Source: Streptomyces sp. NBC_01267 (GTDB lineage Bacteria; Actinomycetota; Actinomycetes; Streptomycetales; Streptomycetaceae). From it: a stretch of 64,000 nt of DNA. The translations under genes and the position numbers were made by a program. Positions 9,396-17,582 of this stretch are shown piece by piece. Every line of letters begins with the position of its first letter. Position 1 is the stretch's first letter. The notes under the pieces are model-generated. The model worked only from the letters and a program-made list of their open reading frames with translations. It did not search any database and was not told the DNA's origin. The stretch spans positions 1,012,501 to 1,076,500 of the forward strand of contig NZ_CP108455.1 in NCBI RefSeq assembly GCF_036241575.1, read 5' to 3'.

Positions 9396-9940
9396 CGGCC
9401 GGTGAACCAGCCGCGTACGGCTTCGGTGTGCAGCGGGAAGGCCAGCTCGGTGGCGGCGCGCAGGATGTGCCAGCCGGCGGTCTCGTCGGTGGGTACGGAG
9501 GCCGGGAGAGTGGCTGCTTCGCGTGCGGGGAGCAGTCCGAAGAGCAGCAGATGGCCGTCGGGGGAGCTGAGCGCGTCGGCCAGCCGTACGTCCTGCTCCC
9601 GCGCCGCGATCCCTGTCTCCTCGCCGAGTTCACGCACGACCGCGTGCCGCCAGTCCTCGGCGGCGTCGATGAAGCCGCCGGGCAGGGCGATTCCGCCGCT
9701 CTGCGGCTCGATGGTCCGGGTGATGACGACGAGTCCGGTGCCCTCGGCGTCCCGTACGGGCAGCAGTGCGACCGCGACGGGCAGCGGATTGCGGTAGGCC
9801 GTGCTGCCGCAGGCCCGGCAGGTGCGGGGCCATCCGGTGGTGGCGAACGCGGCGCCGCAGTCCGGGCAGTGGGAATCCCTGACAGGCTCGACGGGCGGGC
9901 TCGGGGGCGGGCTGGTGGGCGGGTTCGCGGGCGTATCCAT
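9386..9940 (-). CDS. NUDIX hydrolase with N-terminal zinc ribbon
   Basis: The complete Nudix box is present in GGFIDAAEDWRHAVVRE plus LGEETGI, fitting G-x5-E-x7-REU-x-EE-x-G-U. A zinc ribbon with CPDC and CRAC pairs lies near the N-terminus, as in NADH-pyrophosphatase-like and regulatory Nudix proteins. The start at 9940 (MDTPANPP) is chosen; longer in-frame extensions would run through the divergent dipeptidase gene. The 184-residue protein probably cleaves a nucleoside-diphosphate derivative, but the substrate is not predictable. Confidence 0.88.
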   Translation of the reverse strand: MDTPANPPTSPPPSPPVEPVRDSHCPDCGAAFATTGWPRTCRACGSTAYRNPLPVAVALLPVRDAEGTGLVVITRTIEPQSGGIALPGGFIDAAEDWRHAVVRELGEETGIAAREQDVRLADALSSPDGHLLLFGLLPAREAATLPASVPTDETAGWHILRAATELAFPLHTEAVRGWFTGRYR

Positions 9941-9979
9941 GGGCGCGGACTGTATCCGACCGCGCTTTCCTTCCGGGCC

Positions 9980-10021
9980 GTGCACCTGATAGATACCGTG
10001 CACCAGATAGATGGAGTGCAC
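9980..10021 (+). promoter_or_regulatory. Three GTGCAC hexamers at exact 18-bp period before the dipeptidase gene
   Basis: GTGCAC occurs at 9980, 9998 and 10016, each an exact 18 bp from the last. The first two are followed by near-identical tails (CTGATAGAT and CAGATAGAT). The last hexamer touches the ATG of the VanX-like gene. The array looks like a tandem operator or a small local duplication. The regulator is unknown. Confidence 0.5.
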
Positions 10022-10831
10022 ATGACACGACTGAGTTCCGCCGTACGGTCCCTCGCCGTCGCCGCCGCCACCCTGTTCGCCTGCACGGCCGTCTCCCCCA
10101 CCGCTCAGGCGAGGACCGGGCCGGGGGCACCGGGGGATTTCGTCGCCCTGCGCGCCGTGGACCCGACGATCATCCAGGAGATGCGCTATCCGTACCCGCA
10201 CAACTTCATGGGCGAGCCGGTCGACGGCTACGACCAGCCGCTGTGCATCCTCACCCGGCCCGCCGCGCAGGCCCTGCACCGGGCCCAGACGAAGCTGCTG
10301 CGGCAGGGCTACTCGCTGAAGGTCTACGACTGCTACCGGCCGCAGCGCGCCGTCGACCACTTCGTCCGCTGGGCCAAGGACCTGGACGACGAGAAGATGA
10401 AGGCCGAGTTCTATCCGCGGGTCGACAAGTCCCGCCTGTTCGACGACGGTTACATCGCGGAGAAGTCCGGGCACAGCCGTGGCAGCACGATGGATCTCAC
10501 CCTGGTGAAGCTCCCGGCGCTACCGACCCGCCCCTACCGTCCTGGTCAGCCGCTCGCCCCCTGCTACGCCCCGAAGGACCAGCGGTTCCCGGACAACTCG
10601 ATCGACATGGGTACCGGGTTCGACTGCTTCGACACCCTCGCGCACACCGACGACCCCCGCATCAAGGGCGTCCAGCGCGCCCACCGCGACCAGTTGCGCG
10701 ACGCCCTCGGCGCGGTCGGGTTCGTCAACCTGCCCGAGGAGTGGTGGCACTTCACCTATCAGCCGGAAACCTACCCGGACAGCTATTTCGACTTCCCGGT
10801 GGCGTGGCGTTCGGTGGCGGGGCGCCACTGA
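10022..10831 (+). CDS. Secreted D-alanyl-D-alanine dipeptidase (M15, VanX-like)
   Basis: The 269-residue protein starts with a Sec signal peptide (MTRLSSAVRSLAVAAATLFA, probable cleavage after AQA). Zinc ligands are visible in SGHSRGSTMDLTL (SxHxxGxxxD) and in the EEWWHF motif (ExxH), which define the VanX/DdpX M15 peptidases. It would split D-Ala-D-Ala dipeptides outside the membrane, suggesting wall recycling or nutrient scavenging rather than resistance, since no VanA/VanH homologue is nearby. The ATG at 10022 directly follows the GTGCAC array. The gene diverges from the NUDIX gene across 81 bp. Confidence 0.88.
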   Translation: MTRLSSAVRSLAVAAATLFACTAVSPTAQARTGPGAPGDFVALRAVDPTIIQEMRYPYPHNFMGEPVDGYDQPLCILTRPAAQALHRAQTKLLRQGYSLKVYDCYRPQRAVDHFVRWAKDLDDEKMKAEFYPRVDKSRLFDDGYIAEKSGHSRGSTMDLTLVKLPALPTRPYRPGQPLAPCYAPKDQRFPDNSIDMGTGFDCFDTLAHTDDPRIKGVQRAHRDQLRDALGAVGFVNLPEEWWHFTYQPETYPDSYFDFPVAWRSVAGRH

Positions 10832-10856
10832 GGCCCGGGTCCCACGGAGCGGGGAG

Positions 10857-10893
10857 GAACGGCCGGGACCACCCCCGTCGGCTCCGGCCGTTC
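10857..10893 (+). terminator. Hairpin terminator after the dipeptidase gene
   Basis: A 10-bp inverted repeat (10857-10866 and 10884-10893) with a 17-nt loop lies 25 bp past the stop codon and before the next co-directional gene. Confidence 0.5.
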
Positions 10894-10957
10894 TCCCACT
10901 CCTGACGGACGCGGAACAGCCGTATCCGGTTCTCGGATCGGGGACTACCGTTTCCGC

Positions 10958-11305
10958 ATGACGCAGCAGACGTTCGACACGTACGAGGAATTCTGGCCGT
11001 ACTACGTCGCGATGCACTCGCGGGCCGCGACCCGCTGGGTGCATCTGACCGGCACGCTCACCGGGCTCGCGGTGAGCGCGTACGGTCTGGCGCGCGGCCG
11101 TAAGCGGTATGCGCTGGCGCTGCCGCTCATCGGGTACGGGACCGCCTGGCCCGCGCACTTTCTCATCGAGCGGAACAATCCGGCCTCCTTCGGGCATCCG
11201 TCCTGGTCACTGCGCGGGGACGCGCAGATGATCGGGATGATGCTGACGGGCCGCGACCACGAACTGGCGGAGACCGCCGCCAAGTGGCTCGCCGGGAACC
11301 ACTGA
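10958..11305 (+). CDS. DUF962 / Mpo1-like membrane protein
   Basis: This 115-residue protein matches the DUF962 (YGL010w/Mpo1-like) family: an N-terminal EEFWPYYVAMHSRAATRWVH block with conserved His residues, two hydrophobic segments, then FLIERNNPASFGHPSWSLRGD. The yeast homologue Mpo1 is an iron-dependent dioxygenase in alpha-oxidation of 2-hydroxy fatty acids, using conserved histidines. Whether the bacterial protein does the same is unproved. The ATG at 10958 follows its own short intergenic region. Confidence 0.82.
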   Translation: MTQQTFDTYEEFWPYYVAMHSRAATRWVHLTGTLTGLAVSAYGLARGRKRYALALPLIGYGTAWPAHFLIERNNPASFGHPSWSLRGDAQMIGMMLTGRDHELAETAAKWLAGNH

Positions 11306-11318
11306 CCCGTGGCACACT

Positions 11319-11335
11319 TCTGACGTTCCGTCAGA
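11319..11335. promoter_or_regulatory. Perfect TCTGACG-N3-CGTCAGA palindrome, candidate TetR-type operator
   Basis: The 17-bp sequence has perfect 7-bp arms around TTC and ends 21 bp before the start of the DUF35 gene. Such palindromes are typical TetR-family operators ahead of lipid or steroid CoA operons. The binding protein is not identified, and no TetR gene is adjacent. Confidence 0.55.
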
Positions 11336-11356
11336 TTGCTGATGCCGGGAGGGGTC

Positions 11357-11818
11357 TTGACGCGCACCCGCACACCCGTGGTGGCCGGATGGTTCACGGC
11401 CGACACCGCACCGGAGGACTTCCGGCTGCTGGGCACTCGCTGCTCGGCCTGTTCCGCGGTGTTCTTCCCCCGCGAGGACACCTTCTGCCGCAATCCCGGC
11501 TGCGCGGGCGGTGAGCTGGCGGAGGTCCCGCTCTCCCGGCGCGGGCGGATCTGGTCGTTCACCGACGGCCGCTACCGCCCGCCCGCTCCGTACGTCTCCG
11601 ACCCGCAGGTGGCGTGGGAGCCGTACGTGCTGGTCGCGGTCGAACTCGAAGCCGAGGGCATGGTGGTGCTCGGCCAGGCGGCGCCCGGGGTACGGATCGG
11701 CGATCTGGCCGTCGGCATGACGGCCGAGGCCGTCCCCGGTGTCCTCGACGAGGACACCGGCACCACCTGGGCCACCTGGCACTGGCAGCCGGTGCGGACA
11801 CCGCAGGTGCGGTCATGA
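11357..11818 (+). CDS. Zn-ribbon/OB-fold acyl-CoA-associated protein (DUF35, ChsH2-like)
   Basis: The 153-residue protein has an N-terminal rubredoxin-like zinc ribbon with four cysteines (TRCSAC and FCRNPGC), then an OB fold beginning RRGRIWSFTDGRY. DUF35 proteins bind CoA esters and pair with thiolase-like or hydratase partners, as in steroid side-chain degradation. A TTG at 11357 preceded by GGGAGGGG is the best start; an ATG at 11342 lacks a ribosome-binding site. Its stop overlaps the thiolase-like start by 4 bp (ATGA), so the products are probably partners. Confidence 0.85.
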   Translation: MTRTRTPVVAGWFTADTAPEDFRLLGTRCSACSAVFFPREDTFCRNPGCAGGELAEVPLSRRGRIWSFTDGRYRPPAPYVSDPQVAWEPYVLVAVELEAEGMVVLGQAAPGVRIGDLAVGMTAEAVPGVLDEDTGTTWATWHWQPVRTPQVRS

Positions 11819-13005
11819 CGGCCGACATAGCGGTCCTCGGAGCCGGTATGCACCCCTGGGGCAAATGGGGGCGCAGCTTCGTCGAGTACGGGACGGTCGC
11901 GGCCAGGACCGCGCTCGCCGACGCCGGGATCGGCTGGCAGGACGTGCAGTCGGTGGTCGGCGCGGACACCGTGCGCAGCGGCTATCCGGGGTACGTGGCG
12001 GGTGCGACCTTCGCCCGCGCCCTCGGCTGGCAGGGAGCGCGCGTCACCAGTGTGTACGCCGCCTGCGCGTCCGGTGCGCAGGCCATCAACACGGCCAGGT
12101 CCCAGATCCTCGCCGGTATGGCGGACGTGGTGCTGGTGGTCGGCGCCGACTCCGCGCCGAAGGGGTTCTTCGCCCCGGCGGGCGGCGAGCGTCCCGACGA
12201 CCCCGACTGGCTGCGGTTCCGGGTGCTCGGGGCGACCAACCCGGCGTACTTCGCGCTGTACGCGCGCCGTCGGATGGCCCTGTACGGCGATACGCCCGAG
12301 GACTTCGCCCTGGTCAAGGTGAAGAACGCGGCGGCCGGTGCGCTCAACCCCCAGGCCCGCTACCGCAAGCAGGTCACCGCCGAGGACGTGGCGGCCTCAG
12401 CGGTCGTCGCCGACCCGCTGCGGCTGCTCGACATCTGCGCGACCTCGGACGGCGCGGCGGCGCTCGTGCTCAGCAGCATGGACTTCGCGCGGCGCCACGG
12501 GGTCGCCGACCCGGTCCGGATCCGGGCGGTGTCCACGCCCACGCCGGTCTACCCCAGGACCGTTCTCGATCTGCCGGACATCGCCACCGACTCGACCACC
12601 GCCGTACCGCCCTCCCCGGAGTCCTTCCGCGCCTCGATCGCCCGGACCGCCTACGAGGAGGCGGGGATCGGCCCGGAAGATCTCTCCCTGGCCGAGGTCT
12701 ACGACCTGTCGACCGCGCTGGAGCTGGAGTGGTACGAGGACATCGGGCTCTGCGCCGCCGGTGACGGCGCGAAGCTCGTACGCGAGGGCGCCACCGCGCT
12801 GGGCGGGCGCATTCCGGTCAACACCAGCGGCGGGCTGGCCTCCTTCGGGGAGGCGGTGCCGGCCCAGGCCATCGCCCAGGTCTGCGAGGTGACCTGGCAG
12901 CTGCGCGGCCGGGCCGGGGAGCGGCAGGTGCCCGGCGCACGCGCCGCGATCACCGCCAACCAGGGGCTGTTCGGGCACGGTTCGTCGGTGATCGCCGTCC
13001 GCTGA
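11815..13005 (+). CDS. Thiolase-like lipid-transfer protein (SCP-x/Ltp type)
   Basis: The 396-residue protein has the thiolase fold, with a candidate nucleophile C84 in YAACASGAQA and the NTSGGLASFGEA motif. Classical thiolases have GHPxGATG after the SGGL loop and a C-terminal CxG. Here those positions read GEAVPAQAI and GLFGHGSS, so the usual second cysteine and the GHP histidine are missing. Ltp-type retro-aldolases that work with DUF35 partners show comparable losses. The adjacent DUF35 gene supports a two-subunit CoA-ester enzyme, either thiolase or aldolase. The ATG at 11815 is fixed by the ATGA overlap. Confidence 0.85.
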   Translation: MTADIAVLGAGMHPWGKWGRSFVEYGTVAARTALADAGIGWQDVQSVVGADTVRSGYPGYVAGATFARALGWQGARVTSVYAACASGAQAINTARSQILAGMADVVLVVGADSAPKGFFAPAGGERPDDPDWLRFRVLGATNPAYFALYARRRMALYGDTPEDFALVKVKNAAAGALNPQARYRKQVTAEDVAASAVVADPLRLLDICATSDGAAALVLSSMDFARRHGVADPVRIRAVSTPTPVYPRTVLDLPDIATDSTTAVPPSPESFRASIARTAYEEAGIGPEDLSLAEVYDLSTALELEWYEDIGLCAAGDGAKLVREGATALGGRIPVNTSGGLASFGEAVPAQAIAQVCEVTWQLRGRAGERQVPGARAAITANQGLFGHGSSVIAVR

Positions 13006-13011
13006 CCCGGA

Positions 13012-13047
13012 CGTCCGGCACCTGAGGGGTGCCCCAGGTGCCGGACG
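13012..13047. terminator. Convergent hairpin terminator
   Basis: A perfect 13-bp inverted repeat (13012-13024 and 13035-13047) with a 10-nt loop fills the gap between the convergent thiolase-like gene and cvnD. Confidence 0.75.
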
Positions 13048-13050
13048 GTC

Positions 13051-13656
13051 TCAGGTGACGGCGTGCGCGCGGGCCTTCCCGGCGAGGTCCATCGCGTGCT
13101 CGACGACCGCGACGAGCACGTCCTTCACCGTCTCCCGCTCGCGTGCGTCGCACATCATGACGGGCACTTCGGGGTCCAGGTCGAGGGCCGAGCGCACGGT
13201 GTCCCCGGGGTAGCGGTCCGCCCCGTCGAAACAGTTGACGGCGACGGTGAACGGGATGGAGCGCCGCTCGAAGTAGTCGACCGCGGCGAAGCAGTCCTCC
13301 AGACGGCGGGTGTCGGCGAGCACCACGGCGCCCAGCGCGCCCTGCGCCAGTTCGTCCCAGAGGAACCAGAACCGGTCCTGCCCCGGTGTACCGAAGAGGT
13401 AGAGGACCAGGTCCTCGCGGAGGGTGATCCGTCCGAAGTCCATCGCGACCGTGGTGGTGGTCTTCTGCTCCACCCCGTCGGTGGAGTCCACGGGACGGCC
13501 CGCCTCGCTGAGGGTCTCCTCGGTGCGCAGCGGCCGGATCTCGCTGACCGCGCCCACCAGGGTGGTCTTGCCGACGCCGAACCCGCCCGCCACCAGGATC
13601 TTGAGGGTCACCGGCTCGACGAGCTGCTGGTTGCGGCTAGAGCGCCCGAAGGCCAT
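13051..13656 (-). CDS. cvnD: Conservon GTPase CvnD (Ras-like)
   Basis: This 201-residue small GTP-binding protein has the P-loop GGFGVGKTT (K30), TTTTVAMDFG as switch region and LFGTPGQDRFWF as the G3 box. Such proteins end the cvnABCD operons of Streptomyces, where CvnD is thought to act as a membrane-associated switch with CvnA-C, somewhat like eukaryotic G-protein systems. The NKxD box is replaced by VNCFDGAD, as is usual in this family. It overlaps cvnC by 20 bp. Its output is not known. Confidence 0.93.
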   Translation of the reverse strand: MAFGRSSRNQQLVEPVTLKILVAGGFGVGKTTLVGAVSEIRPLRTEETLSEAGRPVDSTDGVEQKTTTTVAMDFGRITLREDLVLYLFGTPGQDRFWFLWDELAQGALGAVVLADTRRLEDCFAAVDYFERRSIPFTVAVNCFDGADRYPGDTVRSALDLDPEVPVMMCDARERETVKDVLVAVVEHAMDLAGKARAHAVT

Positions 13657-14035
13657 TGATTACCTCGCGAAGAATGCTGACGTCCGGCAGCTCGGCCGGC
13701 GGTACGGGCTGGGTCACACGGACAAGGGCGTCGTCGACGAGGTCGCCGACCAGGACACGTACTACTCCTACGGGCAGATCGAAGTCGGCCGCGAGTTCGG
13801 CGATCGACTGCGGTGCGGCGCTGCACCGCTCCACGATGTCCACGTGTTCGGGCGAGAGGGTCTGGTCCCTGCCCAGGTACTCGGCCGCCGGCTCGGGGAC
13901 GACCAGCGCGATCAGATCGAGCCGGTGGCCGCCCTCGGCGCCGGTACGGCCGCGCGTCATGGCGTACGGCCGTACTACGGGTCCTGCGTCGTCGTCGAAC
14001 CAGTGGTGTGCCGGTGGTCGGCCCCCGTCGCTCAT
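13637..14035 (-). CDS. cvnC: Conservon protein CvnC (DUF742)
   Basis: The 132-residue DUF742 protein has VRPYAMTRGRT near the N-terminus and a winged-helix-like core (ELAADFDLPVGVVRVLVGDL). Its C-terminal VSILREVINGLRAL is typical of CvnC. The ATG at 14035 is preceded by GAGGGG; an upstream start at 14095 would overlap cvnB. The gene lies 10 bp after cvnB and overlaps cvnD. The role is presumed to be in assembling the CvnA-D complex. Confidence 0.92.
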   Translation of the reverse strand: MSDGGRPPAHHWFDDDAGPVVRPYAMTRGRTGAEGGHRLDLIALVVPEPAAEYLGRDQTLSPEHVDIVERCSAAPQSIAELAADFDLPVGVVRVLVGDLVDDALVRVTQPVPPAELPDVSILREVINGLRAL

Positions 14036-14045
14036 GGCGTTCCCC

Positions 14046-14483
14046 TCACCCTCCGGCGGTGAGCCCGGTCCGTGGTGCTGTCGCGAGGTGGGCACCGACC
14101 CGCTTCACCATGAGCGTCATCTCGTACGCCACCAGGCCGACGTCGGAGTCGGCGTCGGACAGCACCGCGAGACAACTCCCGTCGCCCGCGGCCGTGATGA
14201 AGAGGAAGGCGTCGTCCAGTTCCACGACGGTCTGGCGGACCCGGCCCGCTTCGAAGTGACGGCCGACCCCCTTGGCCAGGCTGTGGAAGCCGGAAGCCAC
14301 GGCGGCGAGGTGCTCGCCGTCCTCACGTGTCAGATCCTTCGAGGTGCCGGTGGCGAGGCCGTCGCCCGACAGGACCAGTGCCTTGCGGATACTGCCGACC
14401 CGCTCCACCAGCTCGTCGAGGAGCCAGTTGAGCTCGCCGGGTCCCCCTGCGGCGTTGTGTACTACTGCGTTCGGTACGGTCAT
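14046..14483 (-). CDS. cvnB: Conservon protein CvnB (Roadblock/LC7 domain)
   Basis: The 145-residue protein is a single Roadblock/LC7 domain, with the LNWLLDELVERVGSIRKALVLSGDG start and the conserved GDGSCLAVLSD strand. Such domains dimerise and act as partners or regulators of small GTPases, here CvnD. It overlaps the cvnA stop by 4 bp, so it is translationally coupled to the sensor kinase gene. Confidence 0.93.
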   Translation of the reverse strand: MTVPNAVVHNAAGGPGELNWLLDELVERVGSIRKALVLSGDGLATGTSKDLTREDGEHLAAVASGFHSLAKGVGRHFEAGRVRQTVVELDDAFLFITAAGDGSCLAVLSDADSDVGLVAYEMTLMVKRVGAHLATAPRTGLTAGG

Positions 14484-17194
14484 CGACCGGTCCCCTCCGA
14501 TGTGGTTCCTGGTGCTCCGTCGGCCGGTCCGGTGCCGACGGCGGCTGATTCTGCCGATTCCTGTGCCGAGTTGTCGCGGCGGCCCCGCTGCCAGCCACGC
14601 TGGAGCGACGCCATGCGGCTGCGTACCTCGTCGGCGTCCCGTTCCTCGTCCGCCGCGGTGCCGGACGGCTCAGCCGCGGGTGCGGGCGCCCGGCGCAGCT
14701 GCGGGGCGATGTTCGCCTGACGGACCCGCCGGGGCAGCCCGCCGGGACTGCCGGGGGCGGGCACGGCCCTGGGCGGTTCGGGCCTGTCCCCCGTGCGGCC
14801 GGGCCCTTCCGGCACGCGTACCGGCCCGTCCGTCACGCGTACCGGCCCGTCGGTCCTGCGTACCGGCCCTTCCGCCGTACGCCCGGGTCCGTCGACCCGG
14901 CGTCCGTGGTCGGAGACGAGAGTCGGCGGCTTGCGGCGCCGGGGCAGCCCGACGGGCCCGGTGGGACGCGCGGACTCGGACGGTGCCGTGCCCTCGTCCG
15001 GGGTCTGCTGATGTTGGTCACGCGGAGCGGCCGGGGCGCGATTGCGGAAGATGCCGCCCGGTGAGCTGTCCTCGTCGGCCAGGTCCGCCGCCTCGTCGAA
15101 CGCCAACACCTCGACGGGCGGCTCCAGTTCGACCGGCCCGTCCAGTACGGACGCGGGCGGCCGTCCGGCGCCGGGCACCGGCGAGAGCACGGAACGTGAT
15201 CCGGTCCTGTGTGCGCTGCGCCGGTCGGCGCGGAAGCCGGTTCCGTCGGTACCGGGCCGCTCCGTACCGGCTCCGACGGCGTCGGGTCCCTCGCTGTCCG
15301 GCGCGTCGGTGAGCAGCGCCACCGGGATGAAGATGACGGCGGTCGTGCCGCCGTAGGGCGATGTCTGGAGCGAGACCCGGACGTTCTGCCGCTGCGCGAG
15401 CCTGCTGACCACGAAGAGGCCGAGCCGGTCGGTGTCGGACAGCTCGAACTCGGGGGTCTCGGCGAGACGCAGGTTCGCGTCGAGGAGCGCGTCGGGGGTG
15501 ATCCCGAGTCCACGGTCGTGGATCTCCAGGGTGAACCCGTTGGCGACACGCTCGCCGTGCACCTGCACCGCGGTGTGCGGAGGCGAGAACACCGTGGCAT
15601 TCTCCAGGAGTTCGGCGACGAGGTGAGTGAGGTCCGCGACGGCGGGACCGCCGACGCCGATCCTCGGCAGCCGGCGTACCTCGATGCGTTCGTAGTCCTC
15701 GACCTCCGCGACCGCGGCCCGTACGACGTCCATCAGCTGGACCGGCTTGCGCCACTGCCGGGAAGGTGCGGCGCCGGAGAGGATCACCAGGCCCTCGGCG
15801 TGCCGGCGCATACGGGTGGTGAGGTGGTCGAGACGGAAGAGATCCGCGAGCTCTTCGGTGTCCTCGGTGCGGCGCTCCATGCTGTCCAGCAGCGTCAGCT
15901 GCCGGTGCAGCAGTACCTGGTTGCGGCGGGCGAGGTTGACGAAGACCTCGGAGACACCACGGCGCAGGTCGGCCTGGCGCACGGCGGCTTCGACGGCGGC
16001 CCGCTGCACGGTGTTGAGTGCGAGGCCGACCTGGCCGACCTCGTCCTTCTCGTACTCCAGACGGGGCGCCTCGGTCTCGACGTCGACCTGTTCACCGGCG
16101 GCGAGACGGCGCATCACGCTGGGCAGCCGCACCCCGGAGACCTCGTGGGCCTCCTTGCGCAGCCGGCTCAGGTCGCGGATGAGCTCCCGGCCGATGCGTA
16201 CGGACACCATCAGGGACACCAGCAGTCCGCCGATGCCGAGCAGCGCGGCGATCCCGGCCTTGGCGAAGATCCGGAAGGCGGCGGGCCGCACCCGGTCCTG
16301 GAGTTCCTTGCGGGCGTCGGCGCCCATCACGTCGAGGCGGTCGAGCGTCCGTCCGGCGTCCGTGCTCCACCGGGAGGCGGATCCGGTGATGGTGGTGCTT
16401 CCCGGGTTCCTGCTGACCGCTGATTCCTCGGCGGTGCGCACCGGGGTCGTCGCCGGGCCGCTCCAGTAGGCGTTGAACGCGTCACGGTCCTGGCGGGGCA
16501 GTGCGGGAAGGCTGACGGTGTAGTACATCTTGCGAGTGGCGACCAGGTCCGAGATGTCCCGCAGATCCCGCTTGTCCAGTCGGCCCCCGGTGAGGGCCGA
16601 GCCGAGCAGGGCGTCCTCACGGGAGAGCGCCTCACGGGCCCGGCTGACGCCGATCAGGGCACGCGACTGCTCGGCCAGACTGGAGTTCTGCAGCGTGGGC
16701 AGGTCGGCGAGGAGGTCGAGCGCCTGGTCGCAGAGGCGGTTGTACTGGTCGTACGCTTCGCGGCGCGTCACTTCGTTGTCGCCCGCGTTGCGCCGCAGCG
16801 AACCGAGTCCGGCGAACCCGTCCATGAGGCCGCTCAGCCGCCGGCCCGCGTCCTCGTCGAGTGCCGAACGGACGTCGCCGCTTCCGGTGTCGTGCCGCAA
16901 CGTGGCCAGGGAGGCGTCGGTGCTCGCACGTTGCTCGCGCAGCGCGGCAAGGACGTCCGAGGCGCCCGGGTCGACGAGGTAGCGGAGCGTCAACGACCGT
17001 TCCTTCTGCACCTCTTGCAAGGAATCGACCAGCGGGCGACCCACCTTTTTCACGACGGTTCCGGTGCGCATCAGTTGCAGGGCGTCGCGACCGGTGAGGT
17101 AGACGGCGAACGACCAGATCGCTGTCAACGCGACGAGTGGGACCAGCAACAGCGCCACGATCTTCCTGCGGACGGATCTCCCGCGAAAGCGCAT
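14480..17194 (-). CDS. cvnA: Conservon sensor kinase-like protein CvnA (NIT, HAMP, HATPase)
   Basis: The 904-residue membrane protein has TM1 at residues ~12-34, an extracellular nitrate/nitrite-sensing-type (NIT) domain to ~300, TM2 near 308-330 and a HAMP segment. A coiled region and a histidine-kinase-type ATPase domain with ELLENATVFSPP, HDRGLGI and SDTDRLGLFVVS boxes follow. The last ~280 residues are Pro/Arg-rich and include near-heptad GPVRxTDG repeats (coded at about 14800-14900). The ATG follows GGGGGAGG. It heads cvnABCD and is probably the ligand-sensing subunit. Confidence 0.93.
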   Translation of the reverse strand: MRFRGRSVRRKIVALLLVPLVALTAIWSFAVYLTGRDALQLMRTGTVVKKVGRPLVDSLQEVQKERSLTLRYLVDPGASDVLAALREQRASTDASLATLRHDTGSGDVRSALDEDAGRRLSGLMDGFAGLGSLRRNAGDNEVTRREAYDQYNRLCDQALDLLADLPTLQNSSLAEQSRALIGVSRAREALSREDALLGSALTGGRLDKRDLRDISDLVATRKMYYTVSLPALPRQDRDAFNAYWSGPATTPVRTAEESAVSRNPGSTTITGSASRWSTDAGRTLDRLDVMGADARKELQDRVRPAAFRIFAKAGIAALLGIGGLLVSLMVSVRIGRELIRDLSRLRKEAHEVSGVRLPSVMRRLAAGEQVDVETEAPRLEYEKDEVGQVGLALNTVQRAAVEAAVRQADLRRGVSEVFVNLARRNQVLLHRQLTLLDSMERRTEDTEELADLFRLDHLTTRMRRHAEGLVILSGAAPSRQWRKPVQLMDVVRAAVAEVEDYERIEVRRLPRIGVGGPAVADLTHLVAELLENATVFSPPHTAVQVHGERVANGFTLEIHDRGLGITPDALLDANLRLAETPEFELSDTDRLGLFVVSRLAQRQNVRVSLQTSPYGGTTAVIFIPVALLTDAPDSEGPDAVGAGTERPGTDGTGFRADRRSAHRTGSRSVLSPVPGAGRPPASVLDGPVELEPPVEVLAFDEAADLADEDSSPGGIFRNRAPAAPRDQHQQTPDEGTAPSESARPTGPVGLPRRRKPPTLVSDHGRRVDGPGRTAEGPVRRTDGPVRVTDGPVRVPEGPGRTGDRPEPPRAVPAPGSPGGLPRRVRQANIAPQLRRAPAPAAEPSGTAADEERDADEVRSRMASLQRGWQRGRRDNSAQESAESAAVGTGPADGAPGTTSEGTGR

Positions 17195-17582
17195 GGCCTC
17201 CCCCAGCTCAACCCCGCCCGGCGGGGGTGGTGTTCCGGCAATAAACGGCGCGAGCCTACTACTGCCTCACAGGCAACTCGAAGGGACGTCCGGACTATTT
17301 TCGGCCTCCTGTACGGGAGTTGATCACGCCATGTCCTGGTTTCCCAGCAGATCGCCTTCCCCGACCGGGCGGAAGAACTCCGGCAGTACGTCACTTTCCA
17401 CACCCGCGGGGATGGCCGGAATTCTCTGCATGGCGGGAATCTTTACCGGAAGTTGTTCGTCCTTGCGTACGAGGGGCGCAGGAGAGGCAGCGGATGCTTG
17501 AACCGGCTCAAGCCGGGCATCCGTTCTGGAGTCGGACAGCGCCTGGGCCGTGTGCGCGGGTCGAGGGAGAAGGGGAAGAGGG
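17195..17582. other. Divergent intergenic region upstream of cvnA and the 138-aa membrane protein
   Basis: No convincing gene is seen in this 388-bp region. It must hold the cvnA promoter on the minus strand and the promoter of the small membrane protein on the plus strand. GAGAAGGGGAAGAGGG just before 17583 is the ribosome-binding site of the latter. I could not assign promoter hexamers with confidence. Confidence 0.6.

Noticed and set aside
10022-10831. Glycopeptide-resistance cluster
   Set aside because: Only a VanX-like peptidase is present. No VanH, VanA or VanRS homologue is nearby.
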